Shown here piece by piece: positions 18,739 through 27,389 of a stretch of 64,000 nt of DNA. Both the position numbers and the translations under genes were made by a program. Source of the stretch: Acidianus sp. HS-5 (GTDB taxonomy: Archaea > Thermoproteota > Thermoprotei_A > Sulfolobales > Sulfolobaceae); assembly GCF_021655615.1 (NCBI RefSeq), contig NZ_AP025245.1, positions 1,364,001 to 1,428,000 on the forward strand. Direction: 5' to 3'. Numbering within the stretch: the stretch's first letter is position 1; each line of letters starts with the position of its first letter. Below the pieces are notes generated by a model. It worked only from the letters and a program-made list of their open reading frames with translations, was not told where the DNA came from and ran no database searches.

Positions 18739-19826
18739 TTGGATAGGCTATACATAATTATACTGATAAAAATGTTTCAAAGAGATTTAGCAAAAGCGTT
18801 ATTTTTCTATGTAAGTGAAATAATTATAACCTCATTTCTTTTTGTATGGCTTTTCAAGATATCTTCCGAAGTCGGAAGTGCTGAAATTTACGTTAAAGGA
18901 ATTTTTGCCAGTTTTTTCACCTTGGGAGCTCTTGCGTATCTTTTTGGCTTAAGGCATGCGGTAGATGCTGATCATCTTGCAGCAATAGATAATTCAACAA
19001 GAAAATTGGTTCAAGAAAAGAAGCCATCCCTATTTACTGATCTCTTCTTCTCTCTCGTCACTCCACTGTTATTATCCATTGCATTAATGATAGCTACTAG
19101 AACAGTCGAATCAAGTATTCCGCAGTTAGAGAACATATGTTCCATAGTAGATACGTTAGGTAGTGGTTTATTCCTCTACATTATTGGTTTTCTTAACTTA
19201 ATAGTCTTTTTTGAAATTTATGAATTATTTAAGCAGGCAAAGAAGGGTAAATTAAATGAAGAAAAATTATACGATGCATTACTAAAAAGAGGCTTTATAA
19301 TATTTCAGAGGACTATTTAAGATAGTGAACTCTCAATATTACCTTTATCCATAAGGGTTCTTATTTGGCTTAGGTTTCGATACTGCATCAGAAACAGCGT
19401 TATTGGCAATAAGTGCCGGAACAGCAGGGGTATTCACAAACATTCCCTTATGGACGTTGCTCGTTTTTCCTTTTACCGCAGGAATGACTTTAGTTGATAG
19501 TACTGACGGATTTTTCATGAACGGAGCGTATAGGTGGGCTTTTATGGGAAACCTAATAAGGAAGGTATAATTTAACGATGACGACTATTTCAATCCTGGT
19601 AGCATATGTAGTAGGGACATTGGAATTATTAGGTCTACTTCAATCGGAGTTTTGCCTTAGCGGATGGTTTTGGAATATTATAGCAATAATAAACGGCGAT
19701 GTATGGTAGGGCAATATAGGTGTAATAATTATATCCACGTTCGCTTTAACATGGTCAATCTCCTTAGCATTATATAAGCTTAAAATCGGTAAGTACGAAA
19801 TACAATATTTAAAAGAAAATAAATAA
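18739..19826 (+). pseudogene. Decayed NiCoT-family nickel/cobalt transporter
   Basis: The 5' frame (18739-19320) holds the NiCoT signature RHAVDADHLAAIDN, followed by helices, and then stops. Shifting frame near 19310 gives LFKIVNSQYYLYP, a stop (19352-19354), then GFLFGLGFDTASETALLAIS, TAGMTLVDSTDGFFMNGAYR, a stop near 19568, another frame change, MTTISILVAYVVGTLELLG, SGWFWNIIAIIN, a TAG near 19707, and a remnant to 19826. All conserved NiCoT blocks are present in order, so this was a full transporter that has at least four lesions. Confidence 0.85.
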
Positions 19827-19828
19827 AT

Positions 19829-20068
19829 TTAAATTATTCCTCTAGACGGCTCTTCTTCTTTTTGTTTTCCTGGTACAGTTTCAATAATAAAGCATGGTTC
19901 TTCTCCTTTCTTTATGTGCATTTGTTGGTGCTCTAGCGCTATTGATGCCGGCATTACTTGATTATCCAGTTTACATCTAAGCATAACATCAACTACCATT
20001 ACTACAGGTTGTTCTGTTTCAGGAAATTGAGATGAAGGCAATATTGTAGGAGGATTTTTGTGTTCCAT
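19829..20068 (-). CDS. Hypothetical protein, 79 aa
   Basis: Small soluble protein with two Cys (RCKLDN and EPCFIIE), several Pro and Gln, and a charged C-terminal tail (KQKEEEPSRGII). No family recognised. It is convergent with the nickel transporter remnant and divergent from the winged-helix gene, with TATA-like tttttatt about 25 bases upstream. Confidence 0.5.
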   Translation of the reverse strand: MEHKNPPTILPSSQFPETEQPVVMVVDVMLRCKLDNQVMPASIALEHQQMHIKKGEEPCFIIETVPGKQKEEEPSRGII

Positions 20069-20194
20069 TAATATTTATTCTTGTATACAGAATAAAAAGA
20101 TTTCGATAAAAACTTTCCAAATTCTTCTAGTCACTTTAATGTCTGAATGAAAGCGAACGTGCTCATTTATTAATAAAATCATTAACTTCATAGA

Positions 20195-20551
20195 TTGGCT
20201 CCTTTTGTAGAAAGGTTTATTAGCTTCGATATCGAATTAGATATCGGTGAAAAAATGTTTGGTGGATTAATGAGAATTGGTGGATACCAAGTGTTAGATA
20301 TTCTAAAAAGTGGCCCAGTAAGGATATCTCAATTAAAGAATACAGCGCCACTATATGGTAGTGCCTTCGATTTCGTGCTAAGTCAATTAATGGTTAGCGG
20401 ATTAGTGAGAAAATTTGAGAAGGATGGAGAAGAATACGTGGAACTTACGGAATTAGGAAGAAACTTCAATCAATGGGGACCATATCAAGGTTATGGACCA
20501 CATTACGGATATGGACCGCATCATCATGGATGTCATCATAGTTGGTGGTAA
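20195..20551 (+). CDS. Winged-helix regulator with histidine-rich C-terminal tail, candidate nickel sensor
   Basis: 118 residues from TTG 20195, chosen because a TATA-like box (tttattaataaaa, 20166-20178) lies about 25 bases upstream. Residues 25-85 form a PadR/MarR-like winged helix (YQVLDILKSGPVRISQLKN, then FVLSQLMVSGLVRKFEKDG and a wing with YVELTELG). The tail (about 90-118) has six His and one Cys in GYGPHHHGCHHSWW and neighbouring GPHYGYGP. Such tails bind Ni, Zn or Cu. Its place between two nickel transporter loci and hypAB suggests control of nickel genes. Confidence 0.7.
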   Translation: MAPFVERFISFDIELDIGEKMFGGLMRIGGYQVLDILKSGPVRISQLKNTAPLYGSAFDFVLSQLMVSGLVRKFEKDGEEYVELTELGRNFNQWGPYQGYGPHYGYGPHHHGCHHSWW

Positions 20552-20578
20552 TTTTAAAAGTTTTTTATTTTTTAGTTA
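20552..20578 (+). terminator. T-rich terminator after the winged-helix gene
   Basis: Directly after the TAA, the sequence runs attttaaaagttttttattttttag, with T6 tracts that fit archaeal intrinsic termination. Confidence 0.4.
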
Positions 20579-20759
20579 ATTTTAGTATAGATTGACTACG
20601 AAAATGTCGTATTTGGAATTTTAAAACATCATACGGAGATACATATAATAATAAACAATGTTAAGTTCAAGGCTTATATAGAAGTATTAACAATGTTAAT
20701 GCTTATATTTGAAATTGTATATATTAATCCTTTTTAAGAATCTTTCTCTTATTTTCTTT

Positions 20760-20999
20760 ATGAGCAGTAATGCTAAGTTTTTAAATGTATTACTCACAAA
20801 ATCTAAATTTGACATCACTATTTATGGTATTGAGACTATTTTTACTTTTAAATCTGTAAATTTTACTTTTATAGACAAAATTCTGTCTAAATTGATGAGA
20901 ACGTATGAAATAGTAAATGTTCAAGTTGACCTTCAACATGTTCATTTAATATTGGAAAATACTAATAGGAGAGTTTATGTTACCATTGGATTCTACTAA
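20760..20999 (+). CDS. Hypothetical protein, 79 aa
   Basis: From ATG 20760 the protein is 79 residues; a TTG at 20709 in the same frame would add a hydrophobic leader. Beta-rich with repeated FTF and VYVTIGF strands. No motif or family recognised. It stands alone between the histidine-tailed regulator and the DsrE-like gene. Confidence 0.45.
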   Translation: MSSNAKFLNVLLTKSKFDITIYGIETIFTFKSVNFTFIDKILSKLMRTYEIVNVQVDLQHVHLILENTNRRVYVTIGFY

Positions 21000-21068
21000 A
21001 AATAATTAATATCATACTTAAATTTCCTTTTTTATGATTTTTATAAAAATAATCAAATAAAAATTTTC

Positions 21069-21392
21069 TTAAAGTCTTAAATACGTGTAACCTTCATTCT
21101 GCCATTTTGCAATTTCATGAAAACTTATTGGAGCTATTTTAACTCCTTTTGCTAAATCTTTTTCTGTGAAATTATTCATTTTCATTGCTACTCCGCACGC
21201 ATAAACTTGAATCTTAGGATTGGAAAGTAGATCTTCCATTTCTTTTTCGTGATTGTTAGTAACTCCGAAGATTCCAGTTTCTGAATATACCGCAATTACG
21301 CCATCTACGTCATTCATGGATGCCATGTTTTTTATTGCAATATACGAGAGGGGTATTTTCTCTGCTTCTGAAACTTGGAATAAGACTTTCAT
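21069..21392 (-). CDS. DsrE-family protein
   Basis: 107 residues of alpha/beta sequence opening MKVLFQVSEAE and containing KIQVYACGVAMK, with a single conserved-position Cys (about residue 71), followed by KGVKIAPISFHEIAKW. DsrE-family proteins carry or relay sulfur through such a cysteine. The location near sulfur reductase and cofactor genes fits a sulfur-trafficking role, although a specific partner cannot be named. Confidence 0.75.
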   Translation of the reverse strand: MKVLFQVSEAEKIPLSYIAIKNMASMNDVDGVIAVYSETGIFGVTNNHEKEMEDLLSNPKIQVYACGVAMKMNNFTEKDLAKGVKIAPISFHEIAKWQNEGYTYLRL

Positions 21393-21626
21393 AAATGAAA
21401 ATCTTAGATAAAAAATAAAAACTTTTCTAAGTATAATCCAATATATTAAATAAATCTGTATTATTCACTTAATATTAACTTTAGGATGATATAATCATAA
21501 TACTAAATATTTTTAATAAATTTCTCTATATTTTTTACATAAAACTAAAAACGTTAATCCTGTATGTAGAGAGGGAATATTATCATGTCACTAATAACTT
21601 GCTTAATTAAGAAAAATTTATAAACT

Positions 21627-21641
21627 TTAGGGTATACCTAA
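21627..21641. promoter_or_regulatory. Palindrome TTAGG-GTATA-CCTAA at the transporter start
   Basis: A 15-base inverted repeat lies between the TATA-like box (aatttataaac, about 21615-21625) and the ATG at 21646, exactly where a repressor would block initiation. Just upstream CTTAATTAAG (21602-21611) is also palindromic. Candidate nickel-responsive operator. Confidence 0.45.
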
Positions 21642-21645
21642 TATT

Positions 21646-22608
21646 ATGGTCGACTGGTTAGTTATAAATCTTTGGAATCCGCAGAATGTTGACATAGCCA
21701 GTGCTTTAGTCATAGCATATTTATTGGGTATTGTCCACGGAGTTACGCCAGATGAACACACGTGGCCTATAACTTTCTCTTATTCTGTAGGTACTTTCAG
21801 TACTAAAGGCGGTGCAAAGACAGGATTAATATTCTCCTCAGGATTTACTCTGCAAAGGTCTATATTGTCTGAGTTAGCTTATTTAGCGTTAGCAGGAGTA
21901 TTCATGACATCTACTGCATTCGGTGTAACTTATATCTTTGTAGGAATAGCAATGGCTGCTGCAGGAGTTTATATAGCAAGAAAAGGAGGATATCCTCATT
22001 GGCATTACCTTGAAAGAAAGTTAGGTGAAGTTTCTGGAGTGCATAAAAAAGGAAGTGAACTGCAGGAAGAAGAATTGCAGCATAAAATTAATCCTGCTTA
22101 TGTTAACGAAAAAGACTTAACAAAGCCCGTTCCCGTAAAGCTAGCTTTTATTCACGGTTTTATTGCAGGCTTCGGATTTGGAGCTTTTGCTTTAATAGTT
22201 TACACTGTACTTGCACCTACTATGCCTAGTGCGTACATGGGTTGGATTCCAGGAATGCTTTTCGGCCTGGGAACAATGACTGCACAAGTACTCTTTGGAA
22301 CTGCTTTTGCTGCTTGGCTAACTAGAATGAAGAACTTAACTTTTCAAGGAATAGCAGTGGTAGGAAAAACTATAACTAAGACGGTCTTGGAGTACGGCGG
22401 ATTGGCTTTCATCATAGGTGGTATTGCAATATTGCTTTATCCTCCACTATTAACTTACAATATTATAACTCCGATAAAAGTACACAATTTGCATACTCTC
22501 GGTATAGGATTCTTCTTGGTAATATTAAGCGTAATAATCTTCGGAATTTATGGATATAAACAAGGAGTTAAGACTGCAATAAAATTAGGATATACTAATA
22601 AGACTTAA
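21646..22608 (+). CDS. NicO/UreH-like metal (nickel) transporter
   Basis: 320 residues with about eight hydrophobic segments. LGIVHGVTPDEHTWPITFSYSVG is the helix with the metal-binding H-x4-D-x-H-like signature of nickel/cobalt carriers (here H-G-V-T-P-D-E-H), and AFIHGFIAGFGFGAF carries a second His. A charged cytoplasmic loop lies at about 120-160. With the NiCoT gene 2-3 kb upstream dead, this is probably the working nickel importer of the locus. Direction and substrate are inferred. Confidence 0.75.
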   Translation: MVDWLVINLWNPQNVDIASALVIAYLLGIVHGVTPDEHTWPITFSYSVGTFSTKGGAKTGLIFSSGFTLQRSILSELAYLALAGVFMTSTAFGVTYIFVGIAMAAAGVYIARKGGYPHWHYLERKLGEVSGVHKKGSELQEEELQHKINPAYVNEKDLTKPVPVKLAFIHGFIAGFGFGAFALIVYTVLAPTMPSAYMGWIPGMLFGLGTMTAQVLFGTAFAAWLTRMKNLTFQGIAVVGKTITKTVLEYGGLAFIIGGIAILLYPPLLTYNIITPIKVHNLHTLGIGFFLVILSVIIFGIYGYKQGVKTAIKLGYTNKT

Positions 22609-22976
22609 TCAGATTTTATCATTCTTTTTACGTTTTCTAAAGCATCTTTAACGCTTAAAGCTCCCTTGACTTTCCCTTTTTCGTCAACAATTATCACGTA
22701 ATTTATATTGCTCCTAACCATTAAATTCAAGATTTCTAAAGGGTCTTCTTTTCCAGTTATTGTTAAAACACTTCTTCCCTTTTTGATTATGTCTTTCAAT
22801 TTCTTATCTTCATCAGCACTTTGTATCTCATCACTAGTCAAATATCCTATAATTCTGTTTCCCTCGGTTACAACTACTATAGGATATCTAGAAATGATGG
22901 GCTTAACATCTTTAATTATCTCTTCTCCGCTTAATGTTAAAACATTTTTATGTTTTAATTTCACTTTTAATGCCAT
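22605..22976 (-). CDS. Tandem CBS-domain protein
   Basis: 123 residues made of two CBS modules: about 8-60 (PIVVVTEGNRIIGYLTSDEI) and 65-120 (NYVIIVDEKGKVKGALSVKDAL). CBS pairs bind adenine nucleotides and regulate other proteins. Its stop overlaps the end of the convergent transporter gene by 4 bases. No target protein can be identified. Confidence 0.88.
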   Translation of the reverse strand: MALKVKLKHKNVLTLSGEEIIKDVKPIISRYPIVVVTEGNRIIGYLTSDEIQSADEDKKLKDIIKKGRSVLTITGKEDPLEILNLMVRSNINYVIIVDEKGKVKGALSVKDALENVKRMIKSD

Positions 22977-23124
22977 AATACCAATAACGAATTCTATATA
23001 TAAAACCTTTTTTGCTCATGAAACTCCTGAAAAAGAATCGTGAATTCTTGCTTCTGTTCTTAAAGAATATAAAAAGGATAACAACTGCCTAATCATAGAA
23101 AAGTTTATAATAAATTAAGGAAAG

Positions 23125-23143
23125 TAATTAACCTTGTTAATTA
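23125..23143. promoter_or_regulatory. Palindrome TAATTAAC-CTT-GTTAATTA
   Basis: An 8-bp perfect inverted repeat with a 3-base centre in the divergent region between the CBS gene and the membrane protein at 23200. It lies about 25-30 bases upstream of the TATA-like gcttaaacg (23168-23176) of the latter. It is one of six TTAAC-N3-GTTAA sites in the window. Confidence 0.55.
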
Positions 23144-23199
23144 AGATTTAGAATAAATGTGAATTAAACGCTTAAACGGAATGAAGAAAAGTATTATTT

Positions 23200-23721
23200 A
23201 TGCAGAAAATTTATTCTGTTATAGGATCAGTTCTAATTTCAATATCCTTCCTCCTAAATATATTAGGAATTATAACTTCAGCCATAGGAATATACTTAGT
23301 AACATCTTATATAAGATCTCTTTATGTGGAATATAAAAGAGAGAAAGAATTGGGAAAATTTCTGTATTTAGCTATGACAATGCTTTTTCTTTCATTTTTA
23401 GTTTTTTCAGTTGGGATGTATTCTGCCTTCGGCTTAAAAGAATTCTTCGTAGTCTTACCTCCATCCTCAGTGTTTAGCTTAGCTATAATGGTTTATACTT
23501 ACGTGATTTCAGGAATTTTTTATATAGTTAGTGCAGTTTACCTAATAAAAAGCGTCAGTCCTTTGACTGTTTTTACTAAGGTTAAAAGTGTCTCTTATTC
23601 CATATACTTAATGGGAATTTCTGCAGTGCTTTTATTTTCTATTGTAGCCGCACCAGGAGGAGTGATATTATCATTAATAGCTTGGATATGGTTCGCTATA
23701 AATCTCTATTTAACCGGATAG
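23200..23721 (+). CDS. Archaeal membrane protein, DUF996/DUF973-like
   Basis: 173 residues with about five membrane helices. The opening KIYSVIGSVLISISFLLN followed by GIITSAIGIYLV resembles DUF996 proteins, which begin with a glycine-spaced pair of helices. Function unknown. The promoter carries one of the TTAAC-N3-GTTAA palindromes. Confidence 0.55.
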   Translation: MQKIYSVIGSVLISISFLLNILGIITSAIGIYLVTSYIRSLYVEYKREKELGKFLYLAMTMLFLSFLVFSVGMYSAFGLKEFFVVLPPSSVFSLAIMVYTYVISGIFYIVSAVYLIKSVSPLTVFTKVKSVSYSIYLMGISAVLLFSIVAAPGGVILSLIAWIWFAINLYLTG

Positions 23722-23727
23722 AATAAT

Positions 23728-24408
23728 TTATTCCAAGATCTTTATTTTTAATGAGAAAAAACCTCCAGATTTTAAAAGTTCTTTTATTTTTTGCACATTA
23801 GTGAACTTCATTGATTTAACGTAATTTATTCCAAAATCTTTAGCTAATTCAGTAATAAATCCTGCAGAAGGACCTATTAAAATATTAGTTCCTCCGGAAA
23901 TTTCTAGGATTCTTTCAAGAGAGAAATTTAACAATGTTACACCGGTAATGAATACGGTCTTACACTTTGGTAAAAATAATTCTTCTTCTGACATTGCTCC
24001 GTTTCTTAACTCTGTTGACTTTTCAAAAACATAAATCGTTTTTCCTCCTGAAAATTCCTTAATCAAAGGTTGCATATTGCCTATAATGCATATAGGTTCT
24101 CTAACCTCCGGGTAGTCTTCCTTTGGTGTAACGAATTTTTGGGATATTGCATTTATTAAAGATAGTCCAAAACTCCTATTTATTATATTCACGTCATTAA
24201 CTAAGCTTTCTAAGTTATCTACAGATGGTTTAATTATTTCTCCTCGATTATGTAAGTTTTCATGAGGAATATGACTCATTCCAATGTATTCTTTACCTTC
24301 CCCATCTTTTATAATAACATACGAAGCCCTTAAACATGCACAATAATCTACTACTTTCATGCCATTTGCGTAACTTAATATCCCTTCCGCTAACTTTTGG
24401 AGGATCAT
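23728..24408 (-). CDS. DUF4213/DUF364 putative metal-chelation protein, copy 2
   Basis: 226 residues from ATG 24408; an ATG at 24453 would run into the divergent gene and is less likely. N-terminal DUF4213-like part has Cys in VVDYCACLRASY and His in SHIPHENLHNRG. The C-terminal Rossmann part has IYVFEKSTELR, VFITGVTLLNFSLERILEI and ILIGPSAGFITEL. It is a distant paralogue of the protein at 16929-17675 and shares a 36-base divergent promoter with the molybdopterin-binding gene, suggesting a joint role in Mo/W or other metal cofactor delivery. Confidence 0.78.
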   Translation of the reverse strand: MILQKLAEGILSYANGMKVVDYCACLRASYVIIKDGEGKEYIGMSHIPHENLHNRGEIIKPSVDNLESLVNDVNIINRSFGLSLINAISQKFVTPKEDYPEVREPICIIGNMQPLIKEFSGGKTIYVFEKSTELRNGAMSEEELFLPKCKTVFITGVTLLNFSLERILEISGGTNILIGPSAGFITELAKDFGINYVKSMKFTNVQKIKELLKSGGFFSLKIKILE

Positions 24409-24418
24409 ATAAATACTT

Positions 24419-24438
24419 AAATATGCACTTTCATAAAT
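24419..24438. promoter_or_regulatory. Imperfect repeat AAATATG-N6-CATAAAT in a divergent promoter
   Basis: Lies in the short gap between the second DUF364 gene and the molybdopterin-binding gene. The right half CATAAAT and the TATG of the left half match the repeat at 16888-16907 with the same 6-base spacer. Confidence 0.35.
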
Positions 24439-24444
24439 AATTCT

Positions 24445-25443
24445 ATGAAACAAGTTAAGACTGAAGACGCAATTGGAAAAGTTTTAGGTTATGATACAAC
24501 ATATGTTGGAAAAGAAGGAGCAACTACTTTATTACCTAGAGAGCATATAATAACTAAGGAAGATGTAGGACTTTTAAAGAATTCCGGCGTTTACTACGTA
24601 TGGGTTAATGAGGGAGAAAAAGAAGATTTTGTATATGAATGGGACATAACTCCTCAAGTTGCAAATAGCATTTGCGGTGAAAACGTCAATATAGTCCCTG
24701 GAAAGCAGGGATCTACTATGCTATTTTCCAAGGTTAAGGGAGTACTTAATATTGACGTACAAAAATTGGTTTCATTTAATTTAAACCAGAGTGTCCTATT
24801 AATAACAAAGTACAATTATACTCCAGTGACACAGGGAGACTTGATAGGAGTAGTTGAAGTTATTCCTTTTAAAATGAAGAATGAAGATGTAGATAGACTG
24901 AAAGTAGGGAAAATAATAGATGTTACGCCTTTTAAAAAGAGTAAAATTGGGTTGATAATAACTGGAACAGAAATCTATGAGGGAAGAAAGGAAGATCAAT
25001 ATTATTCTGTAATTAAAGAAAAAGCAGATAAATATGGTTGGAACGTAGTTTATAAGGAAATAGTTCCTGATGACGAGAATAAGATAGTAAATGCAATAAA
25101 AAATGCAGTGAATAACGGTGCTGAGGCGGTTATAGTAACTGGGGGAACTTCAGTTGATGCTACTGACAAAACTCCTATAGCTATAGGTAAATTAGGGAAG
25201 ATGATATCTTACGGTCTACCTATTAAGCCTACAACAATGTCGATAGTAGCTATGTGGGACTCAATCCCTATCTTCGGTATTTCTGCTGGAGGAATATATT
25301 ATAGAGAGTTAAATGCAATAGATGTAATCTTCACCAGATTAATGGCAGGTTTAATTCCGAGTAAAGAAGAAATTGCATTAATGGGTCATGGAGGGATTCT
25401 TCCAAATTTCCAGCCTAAAATGAAGTTACAGAGTATGCATTAA
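24445..25443 (+). CDS. Molybdopterin-binding (MoCF domain) protein
   Basis: 332 residues. Residues about 170-310 form the MoaB/MogA/MoeA-type domain: KIGLIITGTEIYEG, then AVIVTGGTSVDATDKTP and PTTMSIVAMWDSIPIFGISAG. The N-terminal 165 residues are beta-rich and not a canonical MoeA head. Expected role: binding molybdopterin or its adenylate during cofactor insertion, for SreA among others. It converges with sreE (4-base overlap) and shares a promoter region with a DUF364 gene. Confidence 0.8.
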   Translation: MKQVKTEDAIGKVLGYDTTYVGKEGATTLLPREHIITKEDVGLLKNSGVYYVWVNEGEKEDFVYEWDITPQVANSICGENVNIVPGKQGSTMLFSKVKGVLNIDVQKLVSFNLNQSVLLITKYNYTPVTQGDLIGVVEVIPFKMKNEDVDRLKVGKIIDVTPFKKSKIGLIITGTEIYEGRKEDQYYSVIKEKADKYGWNVVYKEIVPDDENKIVNAIKNAVNNGAEAVIVTGGTSVDATDKTPIAIGKLGKMISYGLPIKPTTMSIVAMWDSIPIFGISAGGIYYRELNAIDVIFTRLMAGLIPSKEEIALMGHGGILPNFQPKMKLQSMH

Positions 25444-25979
25444 CTCTTCTTTTTAATTTCATCCATTATTTCATCTATAAATAGCCTTAACGCTTCTGCC
25501 AATAGCTTAGTATATTCTCCATAATGGTATTTTTCTATATCATCTATAAATTGCGGAACCCATTTAAGTAAATGATCAGTTATGAATTTTTTGCCCTCCT
25601 CATCTCCCTTACCTAAATAATATAAATATGCCAAGAATTCCATTTCACTTGATATATGATCTGGCAATTGTTTCATGGGCTGAATTCCGTACTTCGAATA
25701 AATATCATAAAGATCTACAACAACTTTTCCGTATATTGTCTTCTCTCTATACCAAGATTCATAAGGTGGACATTTTAAGTGCTTATAATCGTTTATGAAA
25801 CACCTAGTGAACTCCGTAGCCAACTGATCTTTATTTCCATTATCTATCATTTCCGTAATTTTCTTAACAAGATTGTAGTACTTTTTATCCTTTACTTTGT
25901 CCAGAAGTTCCTTTGCATTATTGTTGTACCTAGCTCCCATAAAAAGGTATGAGAAAAGCTTAAACTCCTCCCAAATCAT
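25440..25979 (-). CDS. sreE: SreE, TorD-family chaperone of the sulfur reductase
   Basis: 179 residues, all-helical, with the TorD/DmsD features EFTRCFINDYKHLKCPPYES and PDHISSEMEFLAYL. Such proteins bind the twin-arginine signal of a molybdoenzyme and hold it until the cofactor is inserted. It is the last gene of the sre operon, starting inside sreD (20-base overlap) after a strong GGAGGA ribosome site. Confidence 0.85.
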   Translation of the reverse strand: MIWEEFKLFSYLFMGARYNNNAKELLDKVKDKKYYNLVKKITEMIDNGNKDQLATEFTRCFINDYKHLKCPPYESWYREKTIYGKVVVDLYDIYSKYGIQPMKQLPDHISSEMEFLAYLYYLGKGDEEGKKFITDHLLKWVPQFIDDIEKYHYGEYTKLLAEALRLFIDEIMDEIKKKS

Positions 25980-27384
25980 TTGGATTCCTCCTAGGCTTGA
26001 ATTTTACTTCTTTACCAAAGAATTTCTTATATGAATACTCGGCCCTATGTTTTGGACACCTTTCTAACCATTCATCCTCGCATTCCAATCCTCTTTCCTT
26101 CATTATTTTCTTTACTAAATTAAGGCTTTTCCTAGATCCTACTATTGCACCGCAGACCTTACATCTCACTATTTCGTCCTTCATTAACGTCTTAACTTCG
26201 TGCTTAACTTCCTTAGCAGGAAGTATTTTTATTGCCTTATTTCCGGAAGAACAAGCATTATCTCCTTCTGGGCAGACATTGATACAAATCTTACAACCTA
26301 TGCACTTATCAGGGTTAAATGAGAGCCTTTCTGCATCGTTAGGGTAATCAATAGTTAATGCGTTCGCAGGGCACCACTTTGCACAGCTTTCACACATGGT
26401 GCAGACTTCGTCATTAATTTGCGCATCGTAGGAAACATCAGGCAAGTTATTACTCTTTGCAACTAATTGCATAGCTTCAGCTTTATTTGCTAAATAAGAG
26501 AACTCCCCTATTTTTACAGTCTTTTCGTCTTCCTTTGGCTGTATGTTATAGTCTGGAGTAACTAAGGAAATTCCTCCAACTGACTTGTTAAGATCCTCAA
26601 CTACAGCTTTAAGATTATCTAAATGCTTAGAAAGCTCGCAACCTGGACAGTAAAGACTTATCTTCCCTGAAGATCTTAGCATTGCTATATCCACTGCAGA
26701 TAACATTCCTACACAAGGTAATTTAATCGAATTTCCATGATCTTTATAGCAAGAGATTTTCTTATCACCTTTAATTTTACTAAGATCGAATATCGCCTGC
26801 TGAGACACTGAAGGAAATTGTATTGCACTCATTGGACATGATGCAACGCAAAGTCCGCAAGCTACGCATTTACTGTAGTCTATTGAAACGCCGTTCTTCT
26901 TATCAACTTTTATTGCACCGTAAGGACAGGAATCTTGACAAAGTGTACAAGCTCTATATAATTTGCACATATCAGAAATCCATACCGGTTTGTCTATCCT
27001 ATCCTTTACAGTCTTTAGTTCTCCCCTTATTAATTCTCTCCTACTTATTGGAAGACTCTTTTCTTCAATAACTGCCAAATCCGCAATCCATTCGTTTTCC
27101 AAGATTGTTTTATTTTCTTCAATAGCGGTTTCTCCCCAAGATGAGTCTACTACTCTAACTAACAGTGGATTTAAACCAGCTCTTAGTGAAGCTTCTCTAT
27201 ATAGCTTTAAGTGCTCTTCATCGTATTTACCTACAATTACTACTGCTTTCATTCCTTTAAGTTTAGAAGCTATTTCGTTAGGATCACAAGAGTGAAAACC
27301 TGAGGATATGTTGTGAGGACAAGAGTGATAAAAAATATCTACCTTTACCTTAATTAGTGGAGTAGTTAAAAAATTACTTGACAT
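25960..27384 (-). CDS. sreD: SreD, polyferredoxin-type iron-sulfur protein of the sulfur reductase operon
   Basis: About 474 residues from ATG 27384, preceded by GTGAT; a GTG at 27393 is also possible. At least four [4Fe-4S] motifs: CTLCQDSCPYG, CVACGLCVASCPMS, CTMCESCAKWCPAN and CIGCKICINVCPEG. Extra Cys lie in the middle (CYKDHG, LPCVGML, YCPGCELSKH) and at the C-terminus (CKVCGAIVGSR, CPKH). Likely a cytoplasmic electron carrier or assembly partner; its exact role in the complex is not established from sequence. Confidence 0.85.
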   Translation of the reverse strand: MSSNFLTTPLIKVKVDIFYHSCPHNISSGFHSCDPNEIASKLKGMKAVVIVGKYDEEHLKLYREASLRAGLNPLLVRVVDSSWGETAIEENKTILENEWIADLAVIEEKSLPISRRELIRGELKTVKDRIDKPVWISDMCKLYRACTLCQDSCPYGAIKVDKKNGVSIDYSKCVACGLCVASCPMSAIQFPSVSQQAIFDLSKIKGDKKISCYKDHGNSIKLPCVGMLSAVDIAMLRSSGKISLYCPGCELSKHLDNLKAVVEDLNKSVGGISLVTPDYNIQPKEDEKTVKIGEFSYLANKAEAMQLVAKSNNLPDVSYDAQINDEVCTMCESCAKWCPANALTIDYPNDAERLSFNPDKCIGCKICINVCPEGDNACSSGNKAIKILPAKEVKHEVKTLMKDEIVRCKVCGAIVGSRKSLNLVKKIMKERGLECEDEWLERCPKHRAEYSYKKFFGKEVKFKPRRNPNDLGGV

Positions 27385-27389
27385 TTTTA

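Noticed and set aside
22708..23043. 111-residue plus-strand frame over the CBS gene
   Set aside because: Shadow frame antisense to a well-supported CBS-domain gene.
22981..23124. Short frames between the CBS and membrane protein genes
   Set aside because: Peptides of about 24 residues in two frames, no family similarity seen and AT-rich; probably non-coding.
25997..27295. Several plus-strand frames of 80-116 residues inside sreD
   Set aside because: Antisense shadows of a polyferredoxin; Cys codons in antisense give open frames.
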